Shown: positions 45,252 through 56,262 of the stretch, one piece after another
Layout: each line of letters opens with the position of its first letter
Position numbering within the stretch: the first letter of the stretch is position 1
Assembly (NCBI RefSeq): GCF_000419525.1
Contig: NZ_ATTE01000001.1
Coordinates: 3,842,501-3,906,500, forward strand
DNA from: Leucothrix mucor DSM 2157
GTDB lineage: Bacteria > Pseudomonadota > Gammaproteobacteria > Thiotrichales > Thiotrichaceae
DNA: 64,000 nucleotides
Direction: 5' to 3'
Made by a program: the position numbers and the translations under genes
Notes under the pieces: generated by a model
Database searches by the model: none
The model's input: only the letters and a program-made list of their open reading frames with translations
Told to the model about the DNA's origin: nothing

Positions 45252-46430
45252 TTACTCTATCGGTTTACTTATCTGCAAGCTCTCCAGTGCATTAAGCAGC
45301 TGGTCTATCTGTACTTCGCTGTGCCCCGCCGTAATCGTAATACGTAGCCGCGCTTCACCATCCGGCACCGTCGGTGGTCGAATAGCTGTTACTAAAATTC
45401 CTTGCTCCAGCAATTGCAGGCTATAGCGCATCGCCTGATCACTGCCACCCACCAATAATGGTTGAATGGGCGTGTCTGATGGCATTATTGGCAAACCCAA
45501 CTGTGCAGCGCCCTGCTTAAATCGTTGAATCAGTGATTGTAACTGTTCCCGCCGCCAGGTTTCTTCCTGAATCACCTTTAAGCTGTAATGCGTTGCCGCT
45601 GCAACCGCAGGTGGCATGGCCGTGGTGAATATGTAAGTGCGCGCAGATTGTATCAGGTATTCAATCAGATCATCGTTTCCGGCAACAAATGCGCCAGCTG
45701 TGCCGATGGCTTTGCCAAGCGTGGCCATTAACACCGGTACTTGGTCGCTATTCAAGCCTTCTTGTTCGACTAAACCCGCACCATGCTTTCCGAGTACGCC
45801 AAAGCCGTGTGCATCATCCACCATCAACCAACCTTGATGCTGCTGAGTGAGTGTAGCTAACTCAGTTAACGGCGCACAATCGCCATCCATACTAAACACG
45901 CCATCAGTGACAACTAACTTATTCTCAGCCTCGCTTTTCGCCATACGCCTGGATAGATCAGCGATATCGTTATGCCGGTAGCGCCACATAGTCGCATCGC
46001 TTAAGCGGCCACCATCAATTAACGAAGCATGATTTAAGCGATCCTGAAAGATGACGTCGCCTTTCTCGGTCAGTGCATTAATAACGCCTAGATTGGCCAT
46101 GTAACCGGTTGAGAACAGCAAAGCTCGCTGCCGGCCCGTGAACTCTGCTAACGCCTCTTCTAGTCGCTGATGCTCGATATGATGACCATTAACTAGATGG
46201 GCAGCACCACTACCAACGCCATACTTTTCTGCCGAGCATTGTAGTGCACCAACAATTCCGGGATGGTTGGCCAGCCCCAAATAATCATTACTGCAAAACG
46301 CTAATACTTGGCGGCCATCAATCTGCATCAACGGCTGCTGCGCTGACTCATTTAAGCGAGGCTTTCGATAAAGGTGCTGTTCCTGCTGACTTTGGAGGTA
46401 AGCACGCAGCTGTTCAGGATTATTTCTCAT
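45252..46430 (-). CDS. bioF: 8-amino-7-oxononanoate synthase
   Basis: From the ATG at 46428-46430 the protein is 392 residues; a TTG at 46445 is less likely. It is an alpha-oxoamine synthase, with FCSNDYLGLANHP, GSGAAHLVNGHHIEHQRLEEALA, VDDAHGFGVLG, and the PLP lysine in LMATLGKAIGTAGAF. It condenses pimeloyl-ACP with alanine in biotin synthesis. No other bio genes are near. A perfect TATAAT (minus strand, 46437-46442) sits only 6 bases before the ATG, which would give a nearly leaderless message if used. Confidence 0.95.
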   Translation of the reverse strand: MRNNPEQLRAYLQSQQEQHLYRKPRLNESAQQPLMQIDGRQVLAFCSNDYLGLANHPGIVGALQCSAEKYGVGSGAAHLVNGHHIEHQRLEEALAEFTGRQRALLFSTGYMANLGVINALTEKGDVIFQDRLNHASLIDGGRLSDATMWRYRHNDIADLSRRMAKSEAENKLVVTDGVFSMDGDCAPLTELATLTQQHQGWLMVDDAHGFGVLGKHGAGLVEQEGLNSDQVPVLMATLGKAIGTAGAFVAGNDDLIEYLIQSARTYIFTTAMPPAVAAATHYSLKVIQEETWRREQLQSLIQRFKQGAAQLGLPIMPSDTPIQPLLVGGSDQAMRYSLQLLEQGILVTAIRPPTVPDGEARLRITITAGHSEVQIDQLLNALESLQISKPIE

Positions 46431-46446
46431 CGCCTCATTATACAAA

Positions 46447-46473
46447 TAAAAAAGACACCCGAAGGTGCCTTTT
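46447..46473 (-). terminator. Terminator after tusA
   Basis: On the minus strand GGCACC-TTCG-GGTGTC forms a 6-bp stem with a stable TTCG loop and is followed by TTTTTT. It lies between tusA and bioF. Confidence 0.8.
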
Positions 46474-46489
46474 ACGCATTGTTGATGAT

Positions 46490-46720
46490 CTAGTTTTTCT
46501 TGATCATAAAGACGGACTTACCATCTTCATCGCCACTACTGAGTAGCTCGTGACCGGTCTGATTACAGTAGGCTTCAAAATCTTTAGCTGCGCCCGGATC
46601 TGTAGCAATCACCTTAATGGTTTGACCTGCCTCCATGCCGTTCATGGCTTTCTTACAACGTAAAATTGGCAAAGGGCAATTTAAACCGGTGGCATCCAGT
46701 TCCTGATCGTACTCACTCAT
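46490..46720 (-). CDS. tusA: Sulfur carrier protein TusA
   Basis: From the ATG at 46718-46720, with GGAG upstream, the protein is 76 residues; a GTG at 46732 would add four. It has the TusA signature LDATGLNCPLPILRCKKAM with the active-site Cys, and the TDPGAAKDFEAYC stretch. TusA carries persulfide sulfur for tRNA thiolation (mnm5s2U) and molybdenum cofactor synthesis. In sulfur oxidisers it also joins the rDsr/Hdr relay. tusB, tusC and tusD are not in the window. Confidence 0.93.
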   Translation of the reverse strand: MSEYDQELDATGLNCPLPILRCKKAMNGMEAGQTIKVIATDPGAAKDFEAYCNQTGHELLSSGDEDGKSVFMIKKN

Positions 46721-46929
46721 CGTCTTCTCCACTACATTAGTAAAATCTTATATTTATCACCACATCGGTAAAAAACAGGCTCGCCAGTAATGATGAATTC
46801 GGGTTGCCGTTAATACCAAACACTCTATATCATGCTATATATAATTGATTATCGCCAATTAATGGCATAATAGAACCAAATTTCGTAACCCTTTTTAGAT
46901 AGCCGTTGCTGCGGCTTATGGCACTTTCT

Positions 46930-47760
46930 ATGCAACTCGAATTTACAAAAATGCACGGCCTTGGTAATGACTTTGTTGTGATCAATGCTGTTACTCATCC
47001 CGTTACACTTAGTACTGAAATGGTTCGCCAAATTGCAGATCGCCATTTGGGTATTGGCTGCGATCAGTTGCTTATGGTTGAGCCTTCTCCTGTTGCAGAT
47101 TGTGATTTTCGCTACCGAATTTTTAATGCGGACGGTGGCGAAGTAGAGCAATGCGGTAATGGTGCGCGTTGCTTTGCCCGCTTTGTAGTCGATCAGGGCT
47201 TAACTGATAAAACAGAAATTCCGGTGCTCACAGCCGGTGGCCGGATTGTGCTTAAGCTGGAAAGTGATAGGCAAGTTACCGTTGATATGGGCTTACCGAT
47301 ACTGGAGCCTGCGAAGATTCCCCTGAACCAAGACAGCCAGCAGACGACTTATCAAGCACGGCTTGCCGATCAGGATATTTCCTTTGCCGCCGTCTCAATG
47401 GGTAATCCGCACGCCGTAATGTTAGTTGATGATGTGGCTACTGCTTCAGTTACGGAGATTGGCCAAGCTTTTCAGGAAATGCCACTGTTTCCGCAGCAAG
47501 TGAATGCTGGGTTTATGCAGATTATCGACCGCAATCAAGTGCGCCTGAGAGTCTATGAGCGGGGCGCTGGGGAAACCATGGCCTGCGGGACCGGCGCTTG
47601 TGCGGCAATCGTGGCCGGCCGTCTCCAAGGCTTATTAGACACTCCGGTAACTGTTATACTGCCGGCTGGCAATTTGCTGATTCACTGGGCAGGTGAAAAC
47701 ACCCCTGTCATGATGACAGGCCCTGTCGCAACCGTATTCCATGGAACCATAACAATATGA
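46930..47760 (+). CDS. dapF: Diaminopimelate epimerase
   Basis: From the ATG at 46930 the protein is 276 residues, the usual size; an in-frame start 24 bases earlier is possible. Its start FTKMHGLGNDFVVINAV is diagnostic, and the two catalytic cysteines are in EQCGNGARC (Cys75) and MACGTGAC (about 219). It converts LL- to meso-diaminopimelate for lysine and peptidoglycan. It heads dapF-DUF484-xerC, a conserved gammaproteobacterial order; its stop overlaps the next start by 4 bp. Confidence 0.97.
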   Translation: MQLEFTKMHGLGNDFVVINAVTHPVTLSTEMVRQIADRHLGIGCDQLLMVEPSPVADCDFRYRIFNADGGEVEQCGNGARCFARFVVDQGLTDKTEIPVLTAGGRIVLKLESDRQVTVDMGLPILEPAKIPLNQDSQQTTYQARLADQDISFAAVSMGNPHAVMLVDDVATASVTEIGQAFQEMPLFPQQVNAGFMQIIDRNQVRLRVYERGAGETMACGTGACAAIVAGRLQGLLDTPVTVILPAGNLLIHWAGENTPVMMTGPVATVFHGTITI

Positions 47761-48455
47761 ATACTTCGGCTCAACCGGTACTTCCATCGACACTCAATGA
47801 CGAGCTTGTCAGAGACTATTTGCAACAACACCCTGATTTTCTAATCGACCACAGCGACTTGCTGGAATCGCTAAAAGTTAGTCAGGGAGTTATCGGTGCG
47901 ACGTCCATGTTGGAACGTCAGGCAACCGTATTACGGGATAAAAATAAGCACCTTGAACAACAGCTAGATGAGTTGATTCGTGCCGCACGCAGCAATGAGC
48001 AAATCATGAAGCGTTTGCAGCACCTAACATTGGAGTTGTTACGGGCCGATAACCTGGATGGATTACTCAGCACCACGCAGGATGTGTTGCGCGATGATTT
48101 CAACGCAGACTTTGTCGCTTTTCGACTGTTTCATGACAGTACAGAAGTCGACTTACCGGGCTTACATCACGTAAAAACATCCCATCCGATCATGAAAGAA
48201 TTTGATGGTCTGTTCCGCACGCTTAAACCCGTTTGTGGCCCTTGCAAAGATACCCAGCTAAATTTTCTGTTTCGCGAAAATGGTCCACGGATCAAATCGG
48301 TTGCGCTGATTCCATTGCAAGGCAATCACAGTATTGGCTTACTGGCATTAGGTAGCCTGGAAGCCGAACGCTTTCACAAAGGCATGGGCACCGTATTTTT
48401 AAGTCTCCTCGGTGAGCTAATCGCAACAGCGATCGCACAACACATTGAGCACTGA
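47757..48455 (+). CDS. DUF484 family protein
   Basis: The 232-residue protein has the DUF484 layout: a N-terminal helical part (LVRDYLQQHPDFLIDHSDLL), a coiled coil (about 60-80), and a GAF-like domain (about 90-230; SVALIPLQGNHSIGLLALGS). Its function is unknown, but it is almost always encoded between dapF and xerC in Gammaproteobacteria, as here. Both junctions overlap (4 bp with dapF and 11 bp with xerC). Confidence 0.93.
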   Translation: MNTSAQPVLPSTLNDELVRDYLQQHPDFLIDHSDLLESLKVSQGVIGATSMLERQATVLRDKNKHLEQQLDELIRAARSNEQIMKRLQHLTLELLRADNLDGLLSTTQDVLRDDFNADFVAFRLFHDSTEVDLPGLHHVKTSHPIMKEFDGLFRTLKPVCGPCKDTQLNFLFRENGPRIKSVALIPLQGNHSIGLLALGSLEAERFHKGMGTVFLSLLGELIATAIAQHIEH

Positions 48456-49353
48456 GAACCCACTACAGGATTTTCTGGAGTACCTTCGCTATGAGCGTCG
48501 CTACTCCCCGCATACCTCAGAAAACTATGAGCGGGATTTGTTACAGTTTTCTGCATGGCTGGCAAAACAGGAAACACCTGTCGTATTAGATGCTGTGTTG
48601 GAATATCAGGTACGGCAATGGATTACCCAGCTACATCGCCAAGGAATCAGCTCTTCGACCATCCAACGCAAACTGTCATCGCTACGCAGTTATTACAACT
48701 ACCGCATTAAGCACAAGTTGCAGAGCGTCAACCCAGCCATTGACATTCGTGCGCCCAAAGATACTAAGCACCTTCCTCAAACGCTGGATATTGAACAAGT
48801 CACCCAGTTACTGAACATTCAGGGCGATGACTTCATCAGTGTGCGCGACAAGGCCATTTTGGAGCTGTTCTATTCCTCCGGACTACGACTTGCGGAACTT
48901 GCCAGCTTGCAGATTGGCAGCGTGAATCTGGATGAAGCGAGCGTGATGGTTGTCGGTAAAGGAAACAAAGCGCGTCAGGTTCCAGTCGGCAGCCATGCCA
49001 TTACCGCATTAAGGCACTGGTTAGACATGCGTGCGCAATATGCTGCCCAGCAAAGCAATGATCTATTTACCAGCAAACAAGGAAAGGGGATTGGTCACCG
49101 GAATATTCAATTGCGAATTAATCACTGGCAAAAGAAGCAAGGCATTCCGCAGAGTATTCATCCGCATAAGCTACGACATAGTTTTGCCTCTCATTTGCTG
49201 CAGTCATCCGGTGATTTAAGAGCCGTGCAGGAGTTTTTAGGGCACAGCGATATCAGCTCAACCCAGATCTATACACACCTTGATTATCAGCACTTAGCAT
49301 CGGTGTATGATAAGGCGCATCCAAGAGCCCGAAAAAAGCCGGAAAAAGGCTAA
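48445..49353 (+). CDS. xerC: Tyrosine recombinase XerC
   Basis: The 302-residue protein starts at a TTG overlapping DUF484; no ATG gives a full N-terminus. It has the core-binding domain (about 1-90) and the catalytic domain with the tyrosine-recombinase residues: Arg in YSSGLRLAELASL, Lys in VVGKGNKAR, HKLRHSFASHLL, LGHSDISSTQIYTH and the Tyr nucleophile near position 282. With XerD it resolves chromosome dimers at dif. No dif-like site was found in this origin-proximal window, as expected. Confidence 0.95.
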   Translation: MSTENPLQDFLEYLRYERRYSPHTSENYERDLLQFSAWLAKQETPVVLDAVLEYQVRQWITQLHRQGISSSTIQRKLSSLRSYYNYRIKHKLQSVNPAIDIRAPKDTKHLPQTLDIEQVTQLLNIQGDDFISVRDKAILELFYSSGLRLAELASLQIGSVNLDEASVMVVGKGNKARQVPVGSHAITALRHWLDMRAQYAAQQSNDLFTSKQGKGIGHRNIQLRINHWQKKQGIPQSIHPHKLRHSFASHLLQSSGDLRAVQEFLGHSDISSTQIYTHLDYQHLASVYDKAHPRARKKPEKG

Positions 49354-49392
49354 AACTTCCTTATTTACCCTATATTTAGCGAAAAAAGCAGT

Positions 49393-49421
49393 TTGCATGA
49401 AAAGCCGCTCTCTGATAGAAT
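49393..49421 (+). promoter_or_regulatory. Sigma-70 promoter for rpmE2
   Basis: TTGCAT (49393-49398) and TAGAAT (49416-49421) are separated by 17 bp, the ideal spacing. Transcription would start about 38 bases before the rpmE2 ATG. No Zur-like palindrome was seen. Confidence 0.65.
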
Positions 49422-49466
49422 TTCGCGTCTTTAGATTTATTCACCAAATTTTTGAGGATCTTCACT

Positions 49467-49709
49467 ATGAAGGCCGGTATTCACCCAGATTACAGAGAAG
49501 TTGTGTTTCAAGACATGACTAGCGGATTCACTTTCCTGACACGTTCTACAGCTTCATCAAAAGAAACGATCACATGGGAAGACGGTAACGAGTACCCAGT
49601 TATTAAGCTGGATATCACTAGTGAATCACACCCTTTCTACACCGGTAAGCAGTCAGTAAATACTTCTGCAGGCCAGGTAGACAAGTTCAACAAGCGTTAC
49701 GCACGATAA
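49467..49709 (+). CDS. rpmE2: 50S ribosomal protein L31 type B (zinc-independent)
   Basis: The 80-residue protein from the ATG at 49467, with GAGGA upstream, starts [16 protein letters not shown] and has HPFYTGKQ near position 61. No cysteine is present, so it is the C-minus (type B) L31, usually made when zinc is scarce and repressed by Zur. An ordinary L31 (rpmE) is not in the window, so it may be the only form or an alternate one. A terminator follows at 49732-49756. Confidence 0.95.
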   Translation: MKAGIHPDYREVVFQDMTSGFTFLTRSTASSKETITWEDGNEYPVIKLDITSESHPFYTGKQSVNTSAGQVDKFNKRYAR

Positions 49710-49731
49710 TTACATCTTACGTTGCTTGTAG

Positions 49732-49756
49732 AAAAGGCACCTTAGGGTGCCTTTTT
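49732..49756. terminator. Bidirectional terminator after rpmE2
   Basis: AAAAGGCACC pairs with GGTGCCTTTT across a TTAG loop, flanked by a T run. It can serve rpmE2 and the convergent lipoprotein gene. Confidence 0.9.
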
Positions 49757-49794
49757 GTTGTCTGCGATTTGTGTTTGCCTAAGGCAAGCCTGAA

Positions 49795-50445
49795 TTAGTT
49801 ATTCAGGCTAATCGACTCTTCACGAAGCGGTGCTTCAAACTTCTTAACGAATAGAGTCATGTAATAACGATCCAGACCATTAGATGGGAAATCCAGGTTA
49901 GTCTGCTCCCCCGCTGGAGAAAGAAAGGTTTTCTCAAGAATGGTGACTTCCTGCTGATCAGTGCCCATATCTTTTCGTACAGACTCTTTGCCAATCTCTT
50001 GGTAACCAACTTTCTGTAATGCCTGATTCATCTGATCATAGCTAAACAGTATTTCACCGGTGTTTCTATTTTTTACCAGTACATCGGTAGTACAACCATC
50101 AACTTCTGGCGATACTGCGTAACTGATGCCGTCTACCTTCGTCTCGTAGACGCCAATGAAGCCTTTGGCTGGCTGGAAGCGCGAATCGCTGTCTAGCGCT
50201 GATACCAGGCTTTCACGAGAGGTAAATGTTTTCTCACAAAACTCACTGTGTAGCTTCATGAACATCGATAAGCCTTTGGCTGATCGAGGCTTCGCCTGCA
50301 CTTCAACAGCAGCCGTTTTTACCGGCTCTTGGTGTTCGGCCTGACTAACTTTTGAGACATCCGCCGCCTCCTCTGAACCGCAACCGACCAGAGTAATTGA
50401 GAGTGCAGCAAACAATGCTGCTTTGGATAGAGTTGAGCCTTTCAT
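49795..50445 (-). CDS. Unknown lipoprotein
   Basis: The 216-residue protein has a lipoprotein signal with lipobox LVGC (Cys22), then a charged linker and a C-terminal globular region (about 60-216). Two further cysteines (in EFCEKTF and VDGCTTD) could form a disulfide. I do not recognise the family. It ends LREESISLNN. The ATG at 50443-50445 is clear. It lies between the rpmE2 terminator and a thioredoxin-like gene on the same strand. Confidence 0.75.
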   Translation of the reverse strand: MKGSTLSKAALFAALSITLVGCGSEEAADVSKVSQAEHQEPVKTAAVEVQAKPRSAKGLSMFMKLHSEFCEKTFTSRESLVSALDSDSRFQPAKGFIGVYETKVDGISYAVSPEVDGCTTDVLVKNRNTGEILFSYDQMNQALQKVGYQEIGKESVRKDMGTDQQEVTILEKTFLSPAGEQTNLDFPSNGLDRYYMTLFVKKFEAPLREESISLNN

Positions 50446-50572
50446 CTGACTACCTTTATATTTGTTGTTATTGTTTTTATATTATTAATATAACGTTTGC
50501 GTGTTTCGCAAAACAAATAAACTTGGATAAAGTGGATTTTCTGCCCCTCCACGTTATCCAATGTTCTATTGT

Positions 50573-51145
50573 TTAGTATCCGGGTTCGTTATCCGGTTTC
50601 CACTTTATGCCACAACCTAATGAGGCTTTTTGCTCAGTTGGCGCAGGCAATTTATTCAGCAAGCTTTCAACCGCAAAGCGCATATCCGCACCACTTGCTT
50701 TAATGCCATTACCTGGGCGTGAATCATCATACTGCCCACGATAATATAAGTGATGATTAGCATCAAACAGGAAGAAGTCTGGCGTACATGCCGCTTGATA
50801 AGCTTTCGCGACCGCTTGAGTTTCATCAAACAGATAAGGATACGTGAGTCCGTACTCTTGTACTTCCTCAATCATTTTCTCCGGACTGTCATCGGGAAAA
50901 CGCTCTACATCATTGGCATTAATCGCCACCACTGCCAACCCCTTCTGTTCAAAATGCTTCACAAATTCTGTGAAAGATTCCCGAAGGTTAATCACGAACG
51001 GGCAGTGATTGCAGGTAAACATGATCAATAAGGGCTTATCTGCAAAATCACTTAATGAGACGAGCTTACCGCTTAGCGGTTCGATCAGTGAAAAGTCCGG
51101 AGCCTTAGTCCCTAGCTCCAGCATGGTAGAGGGTGTTCTTGCCAT
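50573..51145 (-). CDS. Thioredoxin-fold redox protein (AhpC/TSA-like)
   Basis: From the ATG at 51143-51145 the protein is 190 residues; a longer frame to 51190 is unlikely. The start APDFSLIEPLSGKLVSL is peroxiredoxin-like. The redox motif is CNHC (Cys45, Cys48) in MFTCNHCPFV, and the C-terminal GCGIKW is conserved in a bacterial thioredoxin-like subfamily. No signal peptide is present, so it acts in the cytosol. It is probably a thiol reductase or peroxiredoxin-like enzyme; the substrate is unknown. Confidence 0.85.
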   Translation of the reverse strand: MARTPSTMLELGTKAPDFSLIEPLSGKLVSLSDFADKPLLIMFTCNHCPFVINLRESFTEFVKHFEQKGLAVVAINANDVERFPDDSPEKMIEEVQEYGLTYPYLFDETQAVAKAYQAACTPDFFLFDANHHLYYRGQYDDSRPGNGIKASGADMRFAVESLLNKLPAPTEQKASLGCGIKWKPDNEPGY

Positions 51146-51237
51146 GGTTTTAAATCCTACTGCGAAAGACGATCCCGCCAGTGTATGCACATTAGCGGGA
51201 TCTCACAAGCCACCTGGAGTGGCGTTATCTTTGTTTA

Positions 51238-52566
51238 TTATTTACCCATCAACAACAGTGCTGCATCTAACTGCGCCAACTGGATCGGGCGAGCCGTTTT
51301 AGTCGCTGCCTGAATCAATGGTGGCTTTGCTGGTGTTGTTTTAGCCTTTGGAGCAGGCTTTCCTATCAGGTACTTACTCGCCTCTACCAACTGCGCATAA
51401 GTCGCCGCACTGGTTTGTTGCTTCTTACGTACAGAAGCTGGTGGCGGTGTTTTTGCAAAGTGCTGCGCCGGATTAACCGTACGGTGCTTTGGTGTATATC
51501 GGTAATGCCCAGTCATTGGGAAGCTAAATAAAATATCTTCAATTTGTGGACCACGACCGATATTGTGCGAAATCATCAAACGATTTGGATCAGCTTTTGA
51601 TGGCACATTGACGACCACACCGATGTGTGGAAACTGAGGACCAACCATCCAGGTTACCAGATCACCCGGCTTATAATCGCGCGGATTTTTAGAGCGTGGA
51701 AGCTCTGCTTTATGACGCTTAAAGAAAGCCTGTAAATTGTAAACTCTGCGATGATCAATGTTCGGATCAGGACGCTCAAGTCCCCACTTTGTTAAGTTAG
51801 GATAAGCATAGAAATCCGACTTAATGTCTTTATGAACTTCCTGCTGTAGATCGATTCCCAGCTTGCGGTAAGAGCGAATAACAACGTCTGTACAAACGCC
51901 AATCGACTTTGGTACATCACCCCAAGGGTAACCGATCTTCAAGTATTTACCGTCATAACGAACATTGTGACGAGTACGTTCAATTGCAGCATTTGATAAG
52001 GCATAACCAAATGATGAGTTTGGATCGATGCGTTGCACTCTGGATTTTTGAATCGCTTTTTGAATGCGTGGTTTTGCAGCTCGATTATTTGATGCCAGCA
52101 TTGGACGAACCGTTGGTCTAACCACAGCAGCTCGTTTAATGACGGGAGCAGGTGCTGCACGTGTTGCAACTCTCACTGCTGGAGCACGTTTCGCAACGAC
52201 TGTAGGAGCGCGCTTTATAACTCGTTTAACCGGAGCCTTGGCAACCACTCTTTTAGCAGGCGTTCTGAGAACTGCTCTTGGTGCTGGTGCCTTAGCAACC
52301 ACGACTGGCTTAGCCTGAGTAGCTCCACCGAATGATGCTTGCTTAGCGGCTACATTTGTTTTTCCAAGTGCTGCAATCGCTAATTTTTTTTCTGCTGCTT
52401 GCTTACTACTTAATGTAGCGGATTTCGAGGTAGTGCTTACTGGATTGCTTTTTTTAGCACCTGCCACAAGGTTTTCTTCTTCAACCGGATTTCCTGAGCA
52501 TGCCGACAAAACCACTGCGATTGCAGCGCACCCAGCAAAGCTACCAACTTGCCTGATTCTTTTCAT
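51238..52566 (-). CDS. DUF1287 lipoprotein with long basic Ala/Pro/Arg/Lys-rich linker
   Basis: The 442-residue protein has a lipoprotein signal (lipobox LSAC, Cys23). A low-complexity region covers about 85-177, rich in Ala, Lys, Arg, Pro and Val with AKAPA/KRAP-like repeats. A DUF1287 domain (about 180-360) carries candidate catalytic Cys225 (SIGVCTDVVIRSYRKLG) and His314 (FPHIGVVVN) in a papain-like/NlpC-P60-like arrangement. A second Ala/Pro-rich tail closes it. DUF1287 is predicted to act on cell-wall peptides. The basic linker may bind teichoic-like acids, DNA or LPS. Confidence 0.8.
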   Translation of the reverse strand: MKRIRQVGSFAGCAAIAVVLSACSGNPVEEENLVAGAKKSNPVSTTSKSATLSSKQAAEKKLAIAALGKTNVAAKQASFGGATQAKPVVVAKAPAPRAVLRTPAKRVVAKAPVKRVIKRAPTVVAKRAPAVRVATRAAPAPVIKRAAVVRPTVRPMLASNNRAAKPRIQKAIQKSRVQRIDPNSSFGYALSNAAIERTRHNVRYDGKYLKIGYPWGDVPKSIGVCTDVVIRSYRKLGIDLQQEVHKDIKSDFYAYPNLTKWGLERPDPNIDHRRVYNLQAFFKRHKAELPRSKNPRDYKPGDLVTWMVGPQFPHIGVVVNVPSKADPNRLMISHNIGRGPQIEDILFSFPMTGHYRYTPKHRTVNPAQHFAKTPPPASVRKKQQTSAATYAQLVEASKYLIGKPAPKAKTTPAKPPLIQAATKTARPIQLAQLDAALLLMGK

Positions 52567-52685
52567 TGTAATTTCCCTAGCGATTATTAGGTAGTTTTGA
52601 GGTACTGCTTACCCAATCACAAGCAGTACCACAACATCACTATCACTACCCCGGACTCCTCCCTGTCCTTTCCATTATGAACAGA

Positions 52686-55112
<2,427 letters not shown>

Positions 55113-55169
55113 TTATACTCTCAGGATTATACCACTTTGTCCCTTTTAGAACACGCTAAATGACTGTTT

Positions 55170-56252
55170 TCATAGCGTTGTAACCTTTCCCCGTTTCACG
55201 TGAAACATGCGATCAGTATCTAATAATGGGATCAATTCTGCTTGTGTAGTGGTCAGTAATAATTGCTGCTCAAGACCTCGCAAAGTGGTTAACAATGACT
55301 GCTTATTTTCACCATCCAATTCAGCAGCCAGGTCATCAATAGCGATAATCCCTTTGCGTAAATCATCAGGGTCAATACTTCGGCTTTGTGCCAGCAGCAT
55401 GGCAATGGCAATTAATTTGAGTTGTCCACGAGAAGCACTCTGTTGGGCTAAATGACCATTGAATATAACTTGTAACTCCGCTCGATGAGAGCCCGATAAT
55501 GTTCGTGCGGACTTGATATCCGTTTCTCGTTTTTGCTGGTAGAACGCTTTTTGAGACTCTGGCGACAAATCCATTCCCTGAGCGAATCCTGTGGTCAGCT
55601 CAATATCAAGCTTCTGCCCTTCCAACAACTGCTCACTTAATAAAGCAAGCTGAGGCTTTAAAACCTCCAAAGAATGTTGGCGGTAATTTTGAATAACTAT
55701 CTGCGACTTGATTAACTCATCGGTCCAAATTGGTAGCGCAGATAAATAAGAAGAAACACGCAAACACAAATTACGCTGCTTCAGCACTCGCTGATAGTTC
55801 TGCCAGATCTTGTGAAATTCAGGGAATAAGTAAAAAGCAATCCAGTCAATAAATGCCCTGCGGATAGAAGGAGAACCAGTGATTAAATCGATGGAATTTG
55901 GATGAATAATCGTCACGGGTAAGTAACGACTGAGTGCAGCCTGAGAATTGATATCCTGTTGATTCACCCGGATACGAGTAGTGCTTTTGCTTTTTTGAAT
56001 ACCGATACGGTAGTGATGATCTTGCTCGGTACACACAGCACGAACTAACAAAGACTCTTCAGTACTACGAATAACATCAACAATTCGGGAGGAGCGAAAA
56101 GAGCGACCACGAGAGAGAATGGAGACGGCTTCAAGAATACTGGACTTTCCAGAGCCGTTGTCACCACAGATCAGATTGACCTGCGGTGACAAGCTTAATT
56201 CAGCGCTTTCAATAATTCGGCAATGACTAACTGAAAGCTGCTCAAGCAACAT
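55170..56252 (-). CDS. recF: DNA replication and repair protein RecF
   Basis: The 360-residue protein is an SMC-like ATPase. Its P-loop is CGDNGSGKSSILEA near residues 29-42, and the signature LSRGQ-like region reads ASRGQLKLIAIAMLL. The D-loop region is IIAIDDLAAELD. It loads RecA at gaps with RecOR. The last codons (MFHVKRGKVTTL) overlap a parS-like site at 55192-55207. It follows dnaN by 10 bp. Confidence 0.97.
   Translation of the reverse strand: MLLEQLSVSHCRIIESAELSLSPQVNLICGDNGSGKSSILEAVSILSRGRSFRSSRIVDVIRSTEESLLVRAVCTEQDHHYRIGIQKSKSTTRIRVNQQDINSQAALSRYLPVTIIHPNSIDLITGSPSIRRAFIDWIAFYLFPEFHKIWQNYQRVLKQRNLCLRVSSYLSALPIWTDELIKSQIVIQNYRQHSLEVLKPQLALLSEQLLEGQKLDIELTTGFAQGMDLSPESQKAFYQQKRETDIKSARTLSGSHRAELQVIFNGHLAQQSASRGQLKLIAIAMLLAQSRSIDPDDLRKGIIAIDDLAAELDGENKQSLLTTLRGLEQQLLLTTTQAELIPLLDTDRMFHVKRGKVTTL
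55192..55207. other. parS centromere-like site inside the recF 3' end
   Basis: CGTTTCACGTGAAACA matches 15 of 16 bases of the consensus TGTTTCACGTGAAACA. It overlaps the recF codons for FHVKR and lies about 3.7 kb from the DnaA boxes. ParB binds such sites near oriC. Confidence 0.85.
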
Positions 56253-56262
56253 GTTGAGACGA

